A stretch of DNA of 64,000 nt from an uncultured Phascolarctobacterium sp. (lineage in GTDB: Bacteria > Bacillota > Negativicutes > Acidaminococcales > Acidaminococcaceae): positions 1 through 64,000 of the forward strand of contig CAUDEF010000008.1 in the NCBI GenBank assembly GCA_958448515.1, read 5' to 3'. A model generated the notes under the pieces. The model was given only the letters and a program-made list of their open reading frames with translations. It had not been told where the DNA came from and did no database searches. Every line of letters begins with the position of its first letter. The stretch's first letter is position 1. A program made the translations under genes and the position numbers. Below are positions 34,953 through 42,960 of this stretch, in pieces.

Positions 34953-35810
34953 ATGCAGGATATATTGACAAAAGCGACTGTTGACGGGGTGAGAATTTAC
35001 GCTCTGTGTACAACTAATCTGGTTGATGAGGTGGCAAAAAAGCATAACTGCTCACATCTGGCAAGTGCTGCTTTAGGCAGAGCCATGAATGGCGCCTTGC
35101 TTTTAGCAGCTACAATGAAAGATAATGAGCGTATAACTTTGCGTCTTAAAGGAGACGGACCTATTGGTGAAATTGTGGCAGACGCAGAAGGAAACTGTGT
35201 GAGAGGATATGTGGAAAATCCTGATGTTTTTCTGCCGTTAAAAGATGGCAAGCTGGATATTGGCGGAGCTATTGGCAGCGGCAATATTATAGTTACAAGA
35301 TATTTGCAGAATGCAGAACCATTTACAGGATACTGCGAATTGCAGGACGGCGAAATTGCAAGCGATCTTACCAAATATCTTTATGAATCAGAACAGACAC
35401 CGGCCTCCGTTGCTTTGGGTGTTTTGGTAGATAAAGAAGGAAATGTTATTGCTTCCGGCGGCTATTTTGTGCAGGCTATGCCTGGATGCAGTGAAGAAAT
35501 TTTGGAAAAGCTGGAAGAAAATATCAGCCTCACTCCCTATGTTTCTCAATTGCTTGAAATTGGTTACGGACCGGAAAAAATTATTCAGATTCTTGCCCGC
35601 GGACTGGACTATGATATTAAAGAATCTGTGCCTGTAGAGTTTAAATGCCGCTGCAGCAGAGAAAAAATCTTAAATACTCTGGCGGCTCTTGATAAAAGTA
35701 CTCTTGATGAAATTAAAGAAGATAAAGAGACAGAAGTTCACTGCCAGTTCTGTAACTCTACATATACTTTTACTCAGGATGAAGTGCGTGCTATTGCAGA
35801 GCAAAAATAG
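34953..35810 (+). CDS. hslO: Redox-regulated chaperone Hsp33
   Basis: Hsp33 is a holdase activated by oxidation: its four C-terminal cysteines bind zinc when reduced and form disulphides under stress. The 285-residue protein shows the N-terminal chaperone domain with LKGDGPIGEIVADAEG and the C-terminal redox switch CRCS ... CQFC (CxC plus CxxC). It has its own promoter and lies between the rib operon terminator and recA. An oxidative-stress chaperone is common even in strict anaerobes. AAGGAG precedes the ATG. Confidence 0.94.
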   Translation: MQDILTKATVDGVRIYALCTTNLVDEVAKKHNCSHLASAALGRAMNGALLLAATMKDNERITLRLKGDGPIGEIVADAEGNCVRGYVENPDVFLPLKDGKLDIGGAIGSGNIIVTRYLQNAEPFTGYCELQDGEIASDLTKYLYESEQTPASVALGVLVDKEGNVIASGGYFVQAMPGCSEEILEKLEENISLTPYVSQLLEIGYGPEKIIQILARGLDYDIKESVPVEFKCRCSREKILNTLAALDKSTLDEIKEDKETEVHCQFCNSTYTFTQDEVRAIAEQK

Positions 35811-35820
35811 GCGAACGATA

Positions 35821-35849
35821 TTGACAAAACGAACTGTCGTTTGTATAAT
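35821..35849 (+). promoter_or_regulatory. recA promoter
   Basis: Consensus TTGACA and TATAAT are separated by 17 bases; the LexA-type operator fills most of the spacer. Confidence 0.85.
35830..35843 (+). promoter_or_regulatory. LexA (SOS) operator in the recA promoter
   Basis: CGAACTGTCGTTTG matches the Gram-positive SOS box form CGAAC-N4-GTTYG. It ends one base before the -10 box, so bound LexA would block polymerase. A lone half site CGAAC also lies at 35812-35816. Confidence 0.8.
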
Positions 35850-35885
35850 TTAAATAAAAGAGAACAACCAGTCAGGAGGGTAACA

Positions 35886-36944
35886 ATGGATAATGATAAA
35901 ATAAAAGCACTTGATATGGCAATGCGTCAGATAGAAAAGGATTTTGGCAAAGGCTCCATTATGCGTTTAGGTGAAGCTAAAGCTAAAATGAATATTGAAG
36001 TTATTCCTACAGGAGCGCTTTCCCTTGATATTGCATTAGGTGTAGGAGGTATTCCCCGCGGACGCGTTATCGAAATATATGGTCCTGAATCTTCCGGTAA
36101 AACAACTGTTGCTTTGCATATGATAGCTGAAGCGCAAAAAATGGGCGGATATGCTGCTTTTATTGATGCGGAACATGCGCTTGATCCGGAATATGCACGT
36201 AATTTGGGAGTAGATGTGGATAATCTGCTGATATCTCAGCCGGATAATGGTGAGCAGGCTTTGGAAATTGCTGACGCCCTGGTACGCAGCGGTGCTATTG
36301 ACATTATTGTTATTGACTCTGTTGCAGCACTTGTTCCGAGAGCGGAAATTGAAGGTGAGATGGGGGATTCTCATGTAGGTCTGCAGGCAAGACTCATGAG
36401 CCAGGCTCTGCGTAAACTGACAGGTCTTATAGCTAAATCTAAATGCGCAACTATTTTTATTAACCAGATTCGTGAAAAGGTAGGCATTATGTTTGGCAGT
36501 CCTGAAACTACAACAGGCGGCCGTGCTTTGAAGTTTTATTCTACCATCCGTATGGATGTGCGCCGTGTTGATACATTGAAAAATGGTAATGACATGATTG
36601 GCAGCAGAACCAGAGTAAAAATTGTAAAAAATAAAATTGCTCCTCCCTTTAAACAGGCTGAATTTGATATTATGTACGGCGAAGGAATCTCTCATGAAGG
36701 CTGCCTGGTAGATTTAGGGGCAGATCTTGAGGTTATCAATAAGAGCGGTGCATGGTATTCTTATGGAGATGTCCGTCTGGGACAGGGTAAAGAAAAAGTA
36801 AAAGAATACCTGAAAGAAAATCCGGAAATTGCTAAAGAAATAGAAACCAAAATCAGAAATCTTACTGTAGCTAAAGCTGTTAATACTCAAAATGCAGAGG
36901 AAGCTGTAAGCGATGTGGAAACAATCTTCAAAGAAGAACTTTGA
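35886..36944 (+). CDS. recA: Recombinase RecA
   Basis: RecA forms filaments on single-stranded DNA, drives strand exchange and triggers LexA self-cleavage. The 352-residue protein has Walker A GPESSGKTT, the DNA-binding loop 1 and loop 2 regions (EIEGEMGDSHVGLQARLMSQ; INQIREKVGIMFGSPETTTG) and a C-terminal acidic tail. The ATG at 35886 follows AGGAGGG; upstream in-frame codons back to 35841 overlap the promoter. It overlaps recX by 32 bases. Regulation by LexA is indicated by the operator in its promoter. Confidence 0.97.
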   Translation: MDNDKIKALDMAMRQIEKDFGKGSIMRLGEAKAKMNIEVIPTGALSLDIALGVGGIPRGRVIEIYGPESSGKTTVALHMIAEAQKMGGYAAFIDAEHALDPEYARNLGVDVDNLLISQPDNGEQALEIADALVRSGAIDIIVIDSVAALVPRAEIEGEMGDSHVGLQARLMSQALRKLTGLIAKSKCATIFINQIREKVGIMFGSPETTTGGRALKFYSTIRMDVRRVDTLKNGNDMIGSRTRVKIVKNKIAPPFKQAEFDIMYGEGISHEGCLVDLGADLEVINKSGAWYSYGDVRLGQGKEKVKEYLKENPEIAKEIETKIRNLTVAKAVNTQNAEEAVSDVETIFKEEL

Positions 36945-37422
36945 GAATGCTGAGCAAGTGTACGATTACGCGCTTAATCTGCTGACCATCAGAGACTATG
37001 GAGCGGTGGAGCTGCGTAAGAAACTTGCTGCTAAAGGTGCTGATGAAGAATTTATTAATGCTGTAATTATTAAATTACAGCATTATGGTTTTTTAGATGA
37101 AAGACGTTATGCATTTAAAGTTTATGAAAGCTGGAAATTTAAAAAGTATTACGGACGTATGCACCTTAAAATGGAGCTTGGCAAAAAGAATGTTGACAGC
37201 AGATATGTAAACGAAGTTCTTGATGAATTTTCCGAAGATGAAGAACTGAGTCATGCACAGGCAGCCAGTAAATTGTTTATGCAAAAATATAAAAAAATAA
37301 TACAGCAGGACGACAGGAAAAAAATATTTGCTGCGGCCGCAAGATTTATGGCGACACGTGGCTTTTCTACAAGATATGTACATGTTATCACGGATGAGCT
37401 GCATTTGGAGAACGATATGTAG
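36913..37422 (+). CDS. recX: Regulatory protein RecX
   Basis: RecX modulates RecA filaments. This 169-residue, all-helical protein has three repeat-like helical bundles; the family motif YALNLLTIRDYGAVELRKKL and the repeat with YGFLDERRYA are visible. The start ATG lies inside recA, giving a 32-base overlap that probably keeps RecX levels well below RecA by coupled, inefficient initiation; this is inference from the layout. No terminator lies directly behind its stop; the nearest hairpin is at 37501. Confidence 0.92.
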   Translation: MWKQSSKKNFENAEQVYDYALNLLTIRDYGAVELRKKLAAKGADEEFINAVIIKLQHYGFLDERRYAFKVYESWKFKKYYGRMHLKMELGKKNVDSRYVNEVLDEFSEDEELSHAQAASKLFMQKYKKIIQQDDRKKIFAAAARFMATRGFSTRYVHVITDELHLENDM

Positions 37423-37434
37423 TAGTGCTTAAAC

Positions 37435-37463
37435 TTGACATTTTTGTTAATTTTCATTAAAAT
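37435..37463 (+). promoter_or_regulatory. Promoter upstream of the rny leader
   Basis: Consensus TTGACA lies 17 bases from TAAAAT, just after recX. It would give a leader of about 200 bases before rny. Confidence 0.7.
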
Positions 37464-37500
37464 GTAAGTATCCAATCGTGTTAATTTCTTGTTTTTCATG

Positions 37501-37534
37501 AGGTGACATTTTTGAGATGTTGCCTTATTTTTTG
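37501..37534 (+). terminator. Terminator-like hairpin in the rny leader
   Basis: AGGTGACAT (37501-37509) pairs with ATGTTGCCT (37517-37525) including two G-U pairs, followed by TATTTTTTG. It lies about 30 bases after the predicted start of transcription from 37435-37463 and ~80 bases after recX. Confidence 0.6.
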
Positions 37535-37602
37535 CCCTTTTTCAGAATTTTATAATGCTAAATGATATAGATTAGAGGATTCAATGGAATAAGGACATTT
37601 AT

Positions 37603-37627
37603 AACAGGCCCCGCAGGTGAGCCTGTT
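37603..37627 (+). other. Hairpin in the rny leader
   Basis: AACAGGC pairs with GCCTGTT around an 11-base loop, with no T tract after it. It lies ~45 bases before the rny ribosome site. It could be an RNase Y target or a regulatory stem; nothing more can be said. Confidence 0.45.
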
Positions 37628-37673
37628 GTTAGTATGCGAAAATAATAAGTGAAAAAACATTATAATTTAGGAG

Positions 37674-39218
37674 GTGACTATTATTTTAGAAGTTATTGGA
37701 ACTGCAGTCGTTGTGGGTATTGCAGGCGGCGCAGTAGGCTATTTTGTGCGTAAAAATGTTGCTGAAGGCAAAATTGCTACTGCTGAAGAAACAGCTGTTC
37801 GTATTGTGCAGGAAGCAGAACAGGCTGGCGAAGCCAAACGCAAAGAAGCAATGATGGAAGCAAAAGAAGAAATTCATCGTATGCGTTCTGAAATGGAACG
37901 TGAGAATAAAGAAAGACGTGCTGATTTGCAGCGTCAGGAGAGAAGATTACTGCAAAAAGAAGAAAATCTTGATAAAAAGATGGATTCTTTTGAACGTAAA
38001 GAAGAAAAACTGGCTTATAAAGAGGCTAAGTTAAATGCTTCTCAGGAAAAAATTGATGCTTTGTATCAAAAACAGGTTGAAGAACTGGAAAGACTGTCCG
38101 GTTTGACAAGTGATGAAGCAAAGCAGGAACTTTTGGCTTCTCTTGAAGATGAAGTAAAACATGAGTCTGCAATGCTTATTAAGGATTTAGAGCAGCAGGC
38201 TAAAGATGAAGCTGATAAAAAGGCAAGAGAAATTATATCTCTGGCTATTCAGCGTTGTGCTGCTGACCACGTGGCAGAAACTACAGTATCTGTAGTTGGT
38301 TTGCCCAATGATGAAATGAAGGGTCGTATTATCGGCAGAGAAGGCCGCAATATCAGAACTTTGGAAACCCTGACAGGTATTGATCTGATTATTGATGATA
38401 CTCCGGAAGCTGTTATTATTTCCGGATTTGATCCTGTTCGTCGCGAAGTAGCGCGCATTGCTCTGGAAAAACTTATTAATGACGGACGTATCCATCCTTC
38501 CCGCATTGAAGAAATGGTAGAGAAGGCTCAAAAAGAAGTTGAACAGAAAATTAAAGAAGCAGGTGAGCAGGCTACATTTACTGTTGGCGTGCATGGTCTG
38601 CATCCTGAACTGATTAAACTTCTTGGTCGTTTAAGATATCGTACCAGCTATGGTCAGAATGTACTGAACCATTCTGTGGAAGTTGCTAATCTTGCTGGTA
38701 TTATGGCATCTGAACTTGGTGTTGATGTAGTTTTGGCTAAGCGTGCTGGTCTTCTGCATGATATCGGCAAAGCTATTGATCATGAAATGGAAGGCTCTCA
38801 CATTGAAATTGGTGCAGAGATTGCCAAAAAATTCCGTGAGTCTGAACTGGTTATCAATGCTATTATGGCGCATCATGGTGATGTTGAACCCAAGAGCGTT
38901 GAAGCTGTGCTTGTTGCAGCTGCTGATGCTGTTTCTGCGGCTCGTCCGGGTGCAAGACGTGAAACTCTTGAAAGCTATTTGAAACGTTTAACTCGATTGG
39001 AAGAGATTTCTGAATCTTTTGAGGGTGTTGAAAAATGTTATGCAGTACAGGCCGGTCGTGAAATCAGAATTATGGTTAAACCGGAAGTTGTTGATGATGA
39101 TGCGGCAGTATTGCTGGCGCGTGATATTTCCAAGAAGATTGAAACTGAAATGGAATATCCCGGTCAGATTAAAGTTGTTATTATCAGAGAAACCCGTGCT
39201 GTTGACTATGCAAAATAA
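37674..39218 (+). CDS. rny: Ribonuclease Y
   Basis: RNase Y is the membrane-anchored endoribonuclease that starts decay of most mRNAs in many Firmicutes. The ~510-residue protein has an N-terminal membrane helix (VIGTAVVVGIAGGAVGYFV), a long coiled coil (~30-200), a KH domain with GRIIGREGRNIRTLE, and an HD domain with LLHDIGKAIDHE and the AHHGD motif. The start is odd. The only standard start codon is GTG at 37674, which lies inside the Shine-Dalgarno AGGAGGTGA. In-frame ATT codons at 37680 and 37683 are better placed. A TAG at 37668 rules out anything further upstream. Confidence 0.94.
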   Translation: MTIILEVIGTAVVVGIAGGAVGYFVRKNVAEGKIATAEETAVRIVQEAEQAGEAKRKEAMMEAKEEIHRMRSEMERENKERRADLQRQERRLLQKEENLDKKMDSFERKEEKLAYKEAKLNASQEKIDALYQKQVEELERLSGLTSDEAKQELLASLEDEVKHESAMLIKDLEQQAKDEADKKAREIISLAIQRCAADHVAETTVSVVGLPNDEMKGRIIGREGRNIRTLETLTGIDLIIDDTPEAVIISGFDPVRREVARIALEKLINDGRIHPSRIEEMVEKAQKEVEQKIKEAGEQATFTVGVHGLHPELIKLLGRLRYRTSYGQNVLNHSVEVANLAGIMASELGVDVVLAKRAGLLHDIGKAIDHEMEGSHIEIGAEIAKKFRESELVINAIMAHHGDVEPKSVEAVLVAAADAVSAARPGARRETLESYLKRLTRLEEISESFEGVEKCYAVQAGREIRIMVKPEVVDDDAAVLLARDISKKIETEMEYPGQIKVVIIRETRAVDYAK

Positions 39219-39222
39219 AATT

Positions 39223-39254
39223 AAATCCCGACAATTTTTGTCGGGATTTTTTTG
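39223..39254 (+). terminator. Terminator after rny
   Basis: The perfect stem AAATCCCGAC / GTCGGGATTT is followed by TTTTTG. Confidence 0.92.
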
Positions 39255-39283
39255 TAATGTCTGGTGAAGGGTTACTTATTTTA

Positions 39284-39292
39284 TGTTATAAT
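39284..39292 (+). promoter_or_regulatory. Extended -10 promoter for the zinc-ribbon protein gene
   Basis: TGTTATAAT is a perfect TGnTATAAT element 30 bases upstream of the next gene. Confidence 0.55.
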
Positions 39293-39321
39293 GTTTAAAG
39301 AATAACAGAGGAGGTCTGTAC

Positions 39322-39723
39322 ATGAGAATTGAAGGCGCAGGCGGATGCTTTGATAACCGTTTCTATGAATTGGATATTGATGTTGCGTGGAATATAAGTA
39401 TGTTATGTATTAATGAAATGGGCGTTACTATTGATGAGGTAGACGCAGCTAATAGACTTGTAAAGTTCCATAATAAAAAGAAAATTATGCAGGTTGCTCT
39501 GCAGCAGATTGACGAAGAAACTGTACAGGTTATTATGGATGCAACTAAAGAACGTTTGCAGATTTATACCTGGAAAAAGGAAAATAAAGAAGTAAATATG
39601 TTCTATGATTTATTTGAAAACAAATTGAGAGAGTACAGAGCATTTATTCTTTGTCCTCAGTGTTCAGCTAAAATAAGTTCTCTGGTAAAATTCTGTCCGG
39701 AATGCGGTCTGAAAATTAAATAA
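39322..39723 (+). CDS. Small protein of unknown function with C-terminal zinc ribbon
   Basis: This is a 133-residue soluble protein. About 95 residues of mixed alpha/beta sequence precede a four-cysteine zinc ribbon, CPQC ... CPECG, at the very end. I do not recognise the N-terminal part. The ribosome site GAGGAGG lies seven bases from the ATG, and the gene has its own extended -10 promoter and a strong terminator, so expression is likely. It is monocistronic and converges with rpmB. A role in nucleic-acid or protein binding is the only inference the ribbon allows. Confidence 0.8.
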   Translation: MRIEGAGGCFDNRFYELDIDVAWNISMLCINEMGVTIDEVDAANRLVKFHNKKKIMQVALQQIDEETVQVIMDATKERLQIYTWKKENKEVNMFYDLFENKLREYRAFILCPQCSAKISSLVKFCPECGLKIK

Positions 39724-39731
39724 CAAGAATA

Positions 39732-39773
39732 AAAAAAGAAACCAAATACCTTATGGTATTTGGCTTCTTTTTA
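39732..39773. terminator. Bidirectional terminator between the zinc-ribbon gene and rpmB
   Basis: CCAAATACC pairs with GGTATTTGG, extended by AAGAA / TTCTT, with A and T tracts on the two sides. Confidence 0.9.
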
Positions 39774-39786
39774 AATTAATTTTAGA

Positions 39787-39978
39787 TTAGATAGCGCGGT
39801 TAACTTTACCGGAACGCAGGCAGCGAGTGCAAACGTTAATACGTTTAACAGAACCTTCTACAACTGCTCTAACTTGTTGAATATTAGGTTTCCAAGCACG
39901 TTTAGTGTGTCTATTGGAGTGGCTGACGTTGTTGCCAGCGAGTTTTCCTTTACCGCAAACTTCGCAGATAGATGCCAT
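39787..39978 (-). CDS. rpmB: Ribosomal protein bL28
   Basis: This 63-residue large-subunit protein begins MASICEVCGKGKLAGNNVS. It has SHSNRHTKRAWKPNIQ in the middle and ends RVNVCTRCL-like (VKRINVCTRCLRSGKV). The two CxxC pairs (CEVC, CTRC) show it is the zinc-binding C+ form. On the minus strand AAGGAGG lies nine bases before the ATG. In-frame codons upstream of this (to 40062) run into the promoter and are not coding. It is monocistronic. Confidence 0.96.
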   Translation of the reverse strand: MASICEVCGKGKLAGNNVSHSNRHTKRAWKPNIQQVRAVVEGSVKRINVCTRCLRSGKVNRAI

Positions 39979-40033
39979 GAATTCCCACCTCCTTGAACGT
40001 ATTAAGGCACATTGCATCAAATTTAACAAAAGT

Positions 40034-40062
40034 ATCATATCATAAACACACAATAAAAGCAA
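40034..40062 (-). promoter_or_regulatory. rpmB promoter
   Basis: On the minus strand TTGCTT (40062-40057) is 17 bases from TATGAT (40039-40034), followed by a leader of about 50 bases. Confidence 0.65.
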
Positions 40063-40089
40063 GTAATTTTTAAGGCAGGTACATAAATT

Positions 40090-42153
40090 ATGTGGTGGAA
40101 AGATCCTGTAACGAGCTTAAAAGGCATAGGACCAAAAAAAGCTCAGGATTTGGCAGAACTAAATATTTTTACAGTGGGTGATTTATTAAATAATTATCCC
40201 CGGCAGGAAGCTTATCTTGATTATTCAAAAATAAAAACCATAAGAGAACTTGATACTGATGGCAGCAAGCAGGTTTTTAAGGGAGAGGTTTTCAGGATAA
40301 GAGATGCTTTTAAGAGCAGAACAAGCAAATTTACTGTTGTAACTGTACGCGACGAAACCGGATATGCTGATTTATATTTTTTTATGCAGCAAAGATATAT
40401 GGCTAAAAAGCTTAAGCTTGGCGATCAGATTATTGTTATTGGCAGAGTTAAGGCTGGACGCAGCGCCAAGATGGTTTCAGAAGTTGCGTATCATAATATA
40501 GCTGAAGATGATAAAAATTTTGCGCTGGGTATTATACCTGTTTACGCTTTGAGCGGTAATATTACGCAAAACAATATGCGTCAGTGGGTACGTGGGGCAT
40601 TAAACAAAGCAGAGCAGGATCTGCCGGAAAGTTTGCCGGAAAATATCAAAGCTGCCTGCGGCTTTCCTGACAGGCTTACAGCGCTTAAAAATATTCACTT
40701 TCCAAAATCATGGGATGATTTAAAGCAGTCACGCAGAAGATTTATTTTTGAAGAGCTGTTTTTACTGCAGTGCGGACTTTTATATTATCGCAATAAACAT
40801 CAGGTGCAAAAGCAGGGCATTAAGCATGCAAGGGATGGGAAATTAATTAAAAACGTGTTGCAGAATTTACCCTTTAGTCTGACTGATGACCAGAAGCGTT
40901 CCTGGAATGAAATTTCTCTTGATATGCAGAATATTAAGCCCATGCACAGAATACTGCAGGGCGATGTAGGCAGCGGTAAAACTGTTATCAGTGCCCTGGC
41001 TCTGGCCAAGGCTGCTGAAAATGGCTTTCAGTCGTGCATGATGGCACCTACGGAGATTTTGGCGCAGCAGCATTATAAAACCTTGCAGGAGTTTTATCAG
41101 GGCACAGATATACGTCTGGCTTTATTAACAGGCAGTACCAAAGCAAAGGCTAAAACTGAAATTTTACAGCAGCTGGAAAATGGAGATATCGATATAATTA
41201 TTGGTACGCACGCTCTGATACAGGATGATGTAAAATTTGCCTGTCTGTCACTGGTTATTACAGATGAGCAGCATCGTTTTGGCGTTGAGCAGAGAGCAAA
41301 ACTCAGCAATAAGTCACAATTTGCTCCTGATGTGCTGATAATGACGGCAACGCCTATACCAAGAACACTGGCTTTGACTGTTTATGGCGATCTTGATGTG
41401 TCTTTGATAAAGAGCCGCCCGCCCGGAAGAAAAAAGATTCAGACTCTTTGCTATACTGATGAAAAACGTATGGATGTATACGCCGGGCTTGTGCGACAGG
41501 TACAAAAAGGCAGGCAGGCTTATATAGTATGCCCGTTAATCAAAGATTCGGAGATGATGCAGGCTCGCAGTGCAGAAAATGTTTATGAAGAGCTTACCGG
41601 CGGTATTATGCATAATGTAAAATGTGCTCTGATGCACGGAAAACTGAAAGACAGTGAGAAAGAAGAAATTATGCAGTCCTTTGCCGCAGGAAAGACAGAT
41701 GTTTTAATAAGCACTACTGTAATTGAAGTAGGTGTAAATGTTCCTAACGCTGTACTGATGATCATAGAAAATGCCGACCGTTTTGGGCTGGCACAGCTGC
41801 ACCAGTTACGCGGGCGCGTAGGCAGGGGCACTGAGCAGTCTTACTGCGTACTGCTGACCGGCTCAGATAATCCTGATACTTTGGCGCGTCTGCAGGTACT
41901 TCATGACAGTGATGATGGTTTTTATCTGGCAGAGAAAGATTTACAGCTGCGCGGAGCAGGACAATTATTTGGTATGCGTCAGCACGGCTTGCCGGATTTA
42001 AAGATTGCTGATATTGTCAGAGATACGGAAATTATTGTGGAAGCAAGAAAATTTGCTGCCCAGTTATTTATAAATGAAAATAATTATCGTATAATAGAAA
42101 ACATGATCCGCAATCAGTTTGATGACAGATTTAATATGATTTTTAATTCGTAG
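40090..42153 (+). CDS. recG: ATP-dependent DNA helicase RecG
   Basis: RecG remodels stalled forks and recombination intermediates. The 687-residue protein has an N-terminal wedge/OB domain that splits DNA arms (about 1-230), then helicase motifs: GDVGSGKTVISALAL (I), TDEQHRFGV (II), MTATPIPRTLALTVYGDLDVS (III), and VIEVGVNVPNA and LRGRVGRG (V/VI). The C-terminal TRG region has LQLRGAGQLFGMRQHG. All motifs are intact. It is divergent from rpmB and 11 bases before the next gene. Confidence 0.95.
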   Translation: MWWKDPVTSLKGIGPKKAQDLAELNIFTVGDLLNNYPRQEAYLDYSKIKTIRELDTDGSKQVFKGEVFRIRDAFKSRTSKFTVVTVRDETGYADLYFFMQQRYMAKKLKLGDQIIVIGRVKAGRSAKMVSEVAYHNIAEDDKNFALGIIPVYALSGNITQNNMRQWVRGALNKAEQDLPESLPENIKAACGFPDRLTALKNIHFPKSWDDLKQSRRRFIFEELFLLQCGLLYYRNKHQVQKQGIKHARDGKLIKNVLQNLPFSLTDDQKRSWNEISLDMQNIKPMHRILQGDVGSGKTVISALALAKAAENGFQSCMMAPTEILAQQHYKTLQEFYQGTDIRLALLTGSTKAKAKTEILQQLENGDIDIIIGTHALIQDDVKFACLSLVITDEQHRFGVEQRAKLSNKSQFAPDVLIMTATPIPRTLALTVYGDLDVSLIKSRPPGRKKIQTLCYTDEKRMDVYAGLVRQVQKGRQAYIVCPLIKDSEMMQARSAENVYEELTGGIMHNVKCALMHGKLKDSEKEEIMQSFAAGKTDVLISTTVIEVGVNVPNAVLMIIENADRFGLAQLHQLRGRVGRGTEQSYCVLLTGSDNPDTLARLQVLHDSDDGFYLAEKDLQLRGAGQLFGMRQHGLPDLKIADIVRDTEIIVEARKFAAQLFINENNYRIIENMIRNQFDDRFNMIFNS

Positions 42154-42163
42154 GGGGATTTTT

Positions 42164-42868
42164 TTGAAACTTAAGGATTTATTGCAGAATCCTGATACAT
42201 TGACGAAAATCGCTGCTATTGTATTTTTAGTTATTTTGCTGGGAATGGTCAATTTCTTTGCAGATAATTTCTGGCAGAATACATTAATGCTGGCGATTAA
42301 TGGCGATGTGCAGGGTTTGGTTGAATATTTACGTTCTTTCGGTAATTGGGCCATTGTTATCAGTTTTCTGCTGGATGTGCTGATAAATGCTGCCAGCATT
42401 TTTCCATCGATTTTTTTATCAACTGCGAATGGATTAATTTTTGGCTTGCCTTTGGGCATACTTATTTCCTGGCTGGCTGAAACTACAGGCGTTGTTATCA
42501 GCTTTTTGCTGATGCGTTTTTTCTTTCGCAGTGCAGCTGAGAAAATTATAGCTAAAAGTGACAGCTTGAAGCATATTGATGAAGCCAGCGGCAAACATGG
42601 CCTGGAATGGATGGCTTTTGCACGCGCACTGCCATATTTCCCGTCAGGTATACTCACTGCTGTTGGTGCTATAAGCTCTATCAGCATTCGTGATTATATT
42701 ATTGCTAATTTGCTGGGCAAGTTTCCATCCACAGCACTGGAAGTTGTCATAGGCCATGATATTGTTAATTTTCAGCAGAACAGTGAACGTTTGGGAATAT
42801 TAATAGTTGTTGTTGCCGTAATATTTTTTGCTTACAACAGGTACAGAAAAAGAAAAAACAAAGAGTAA
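42164..42868 (+). CDS. TVP38/TMEM64-family VTT-domain membrane protein
   Basis: This is a 234-residue integral membrane protein with about five hydrophobic helices and the VTT (SNARE-associated/DedA-like) core: GLIFGLPLGILISWLAETTG followed by the GLEWMAFARALPYFPSGIL segment. DedA/VTT proteins include undecaprenyl-phosphate flippases and other lipid scramblases; the specific substrate here is unknown. The start is TTG with GGGGGA upstream. It follows recG by 11 bases and may be read from the same transcript. Confidence 0.85.
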   Translation: MKLKDLLQNPDTLTKIAAIVFLVILLGMVNFFADNFWQNTLMLAINGDVQGLVEYLRSFGNWAIVISFLLDVLINAASIFPSIFLSTANGLIFGLPLGILISWLAETTGVVISFLLMRFFFRSAAEKIIAKSDSLKHIDEASGKHGLEWMAFARALPYFPSGILTAVGAISSISIRDYIIANLLGKFPSTALEVVIGHDIVNFQQNSERLGILIVVVAVIFFAYNRYRKRKNKE

Positions 42869-42960
42869 TGTAAAATCTGGGTAAAGAATTTATATTCAGC
42901 AAGGCTTTTGGCAATTAGTGTAGAACATAATAAAGCATGTTCTATAGTGGAGGAAAGAGG

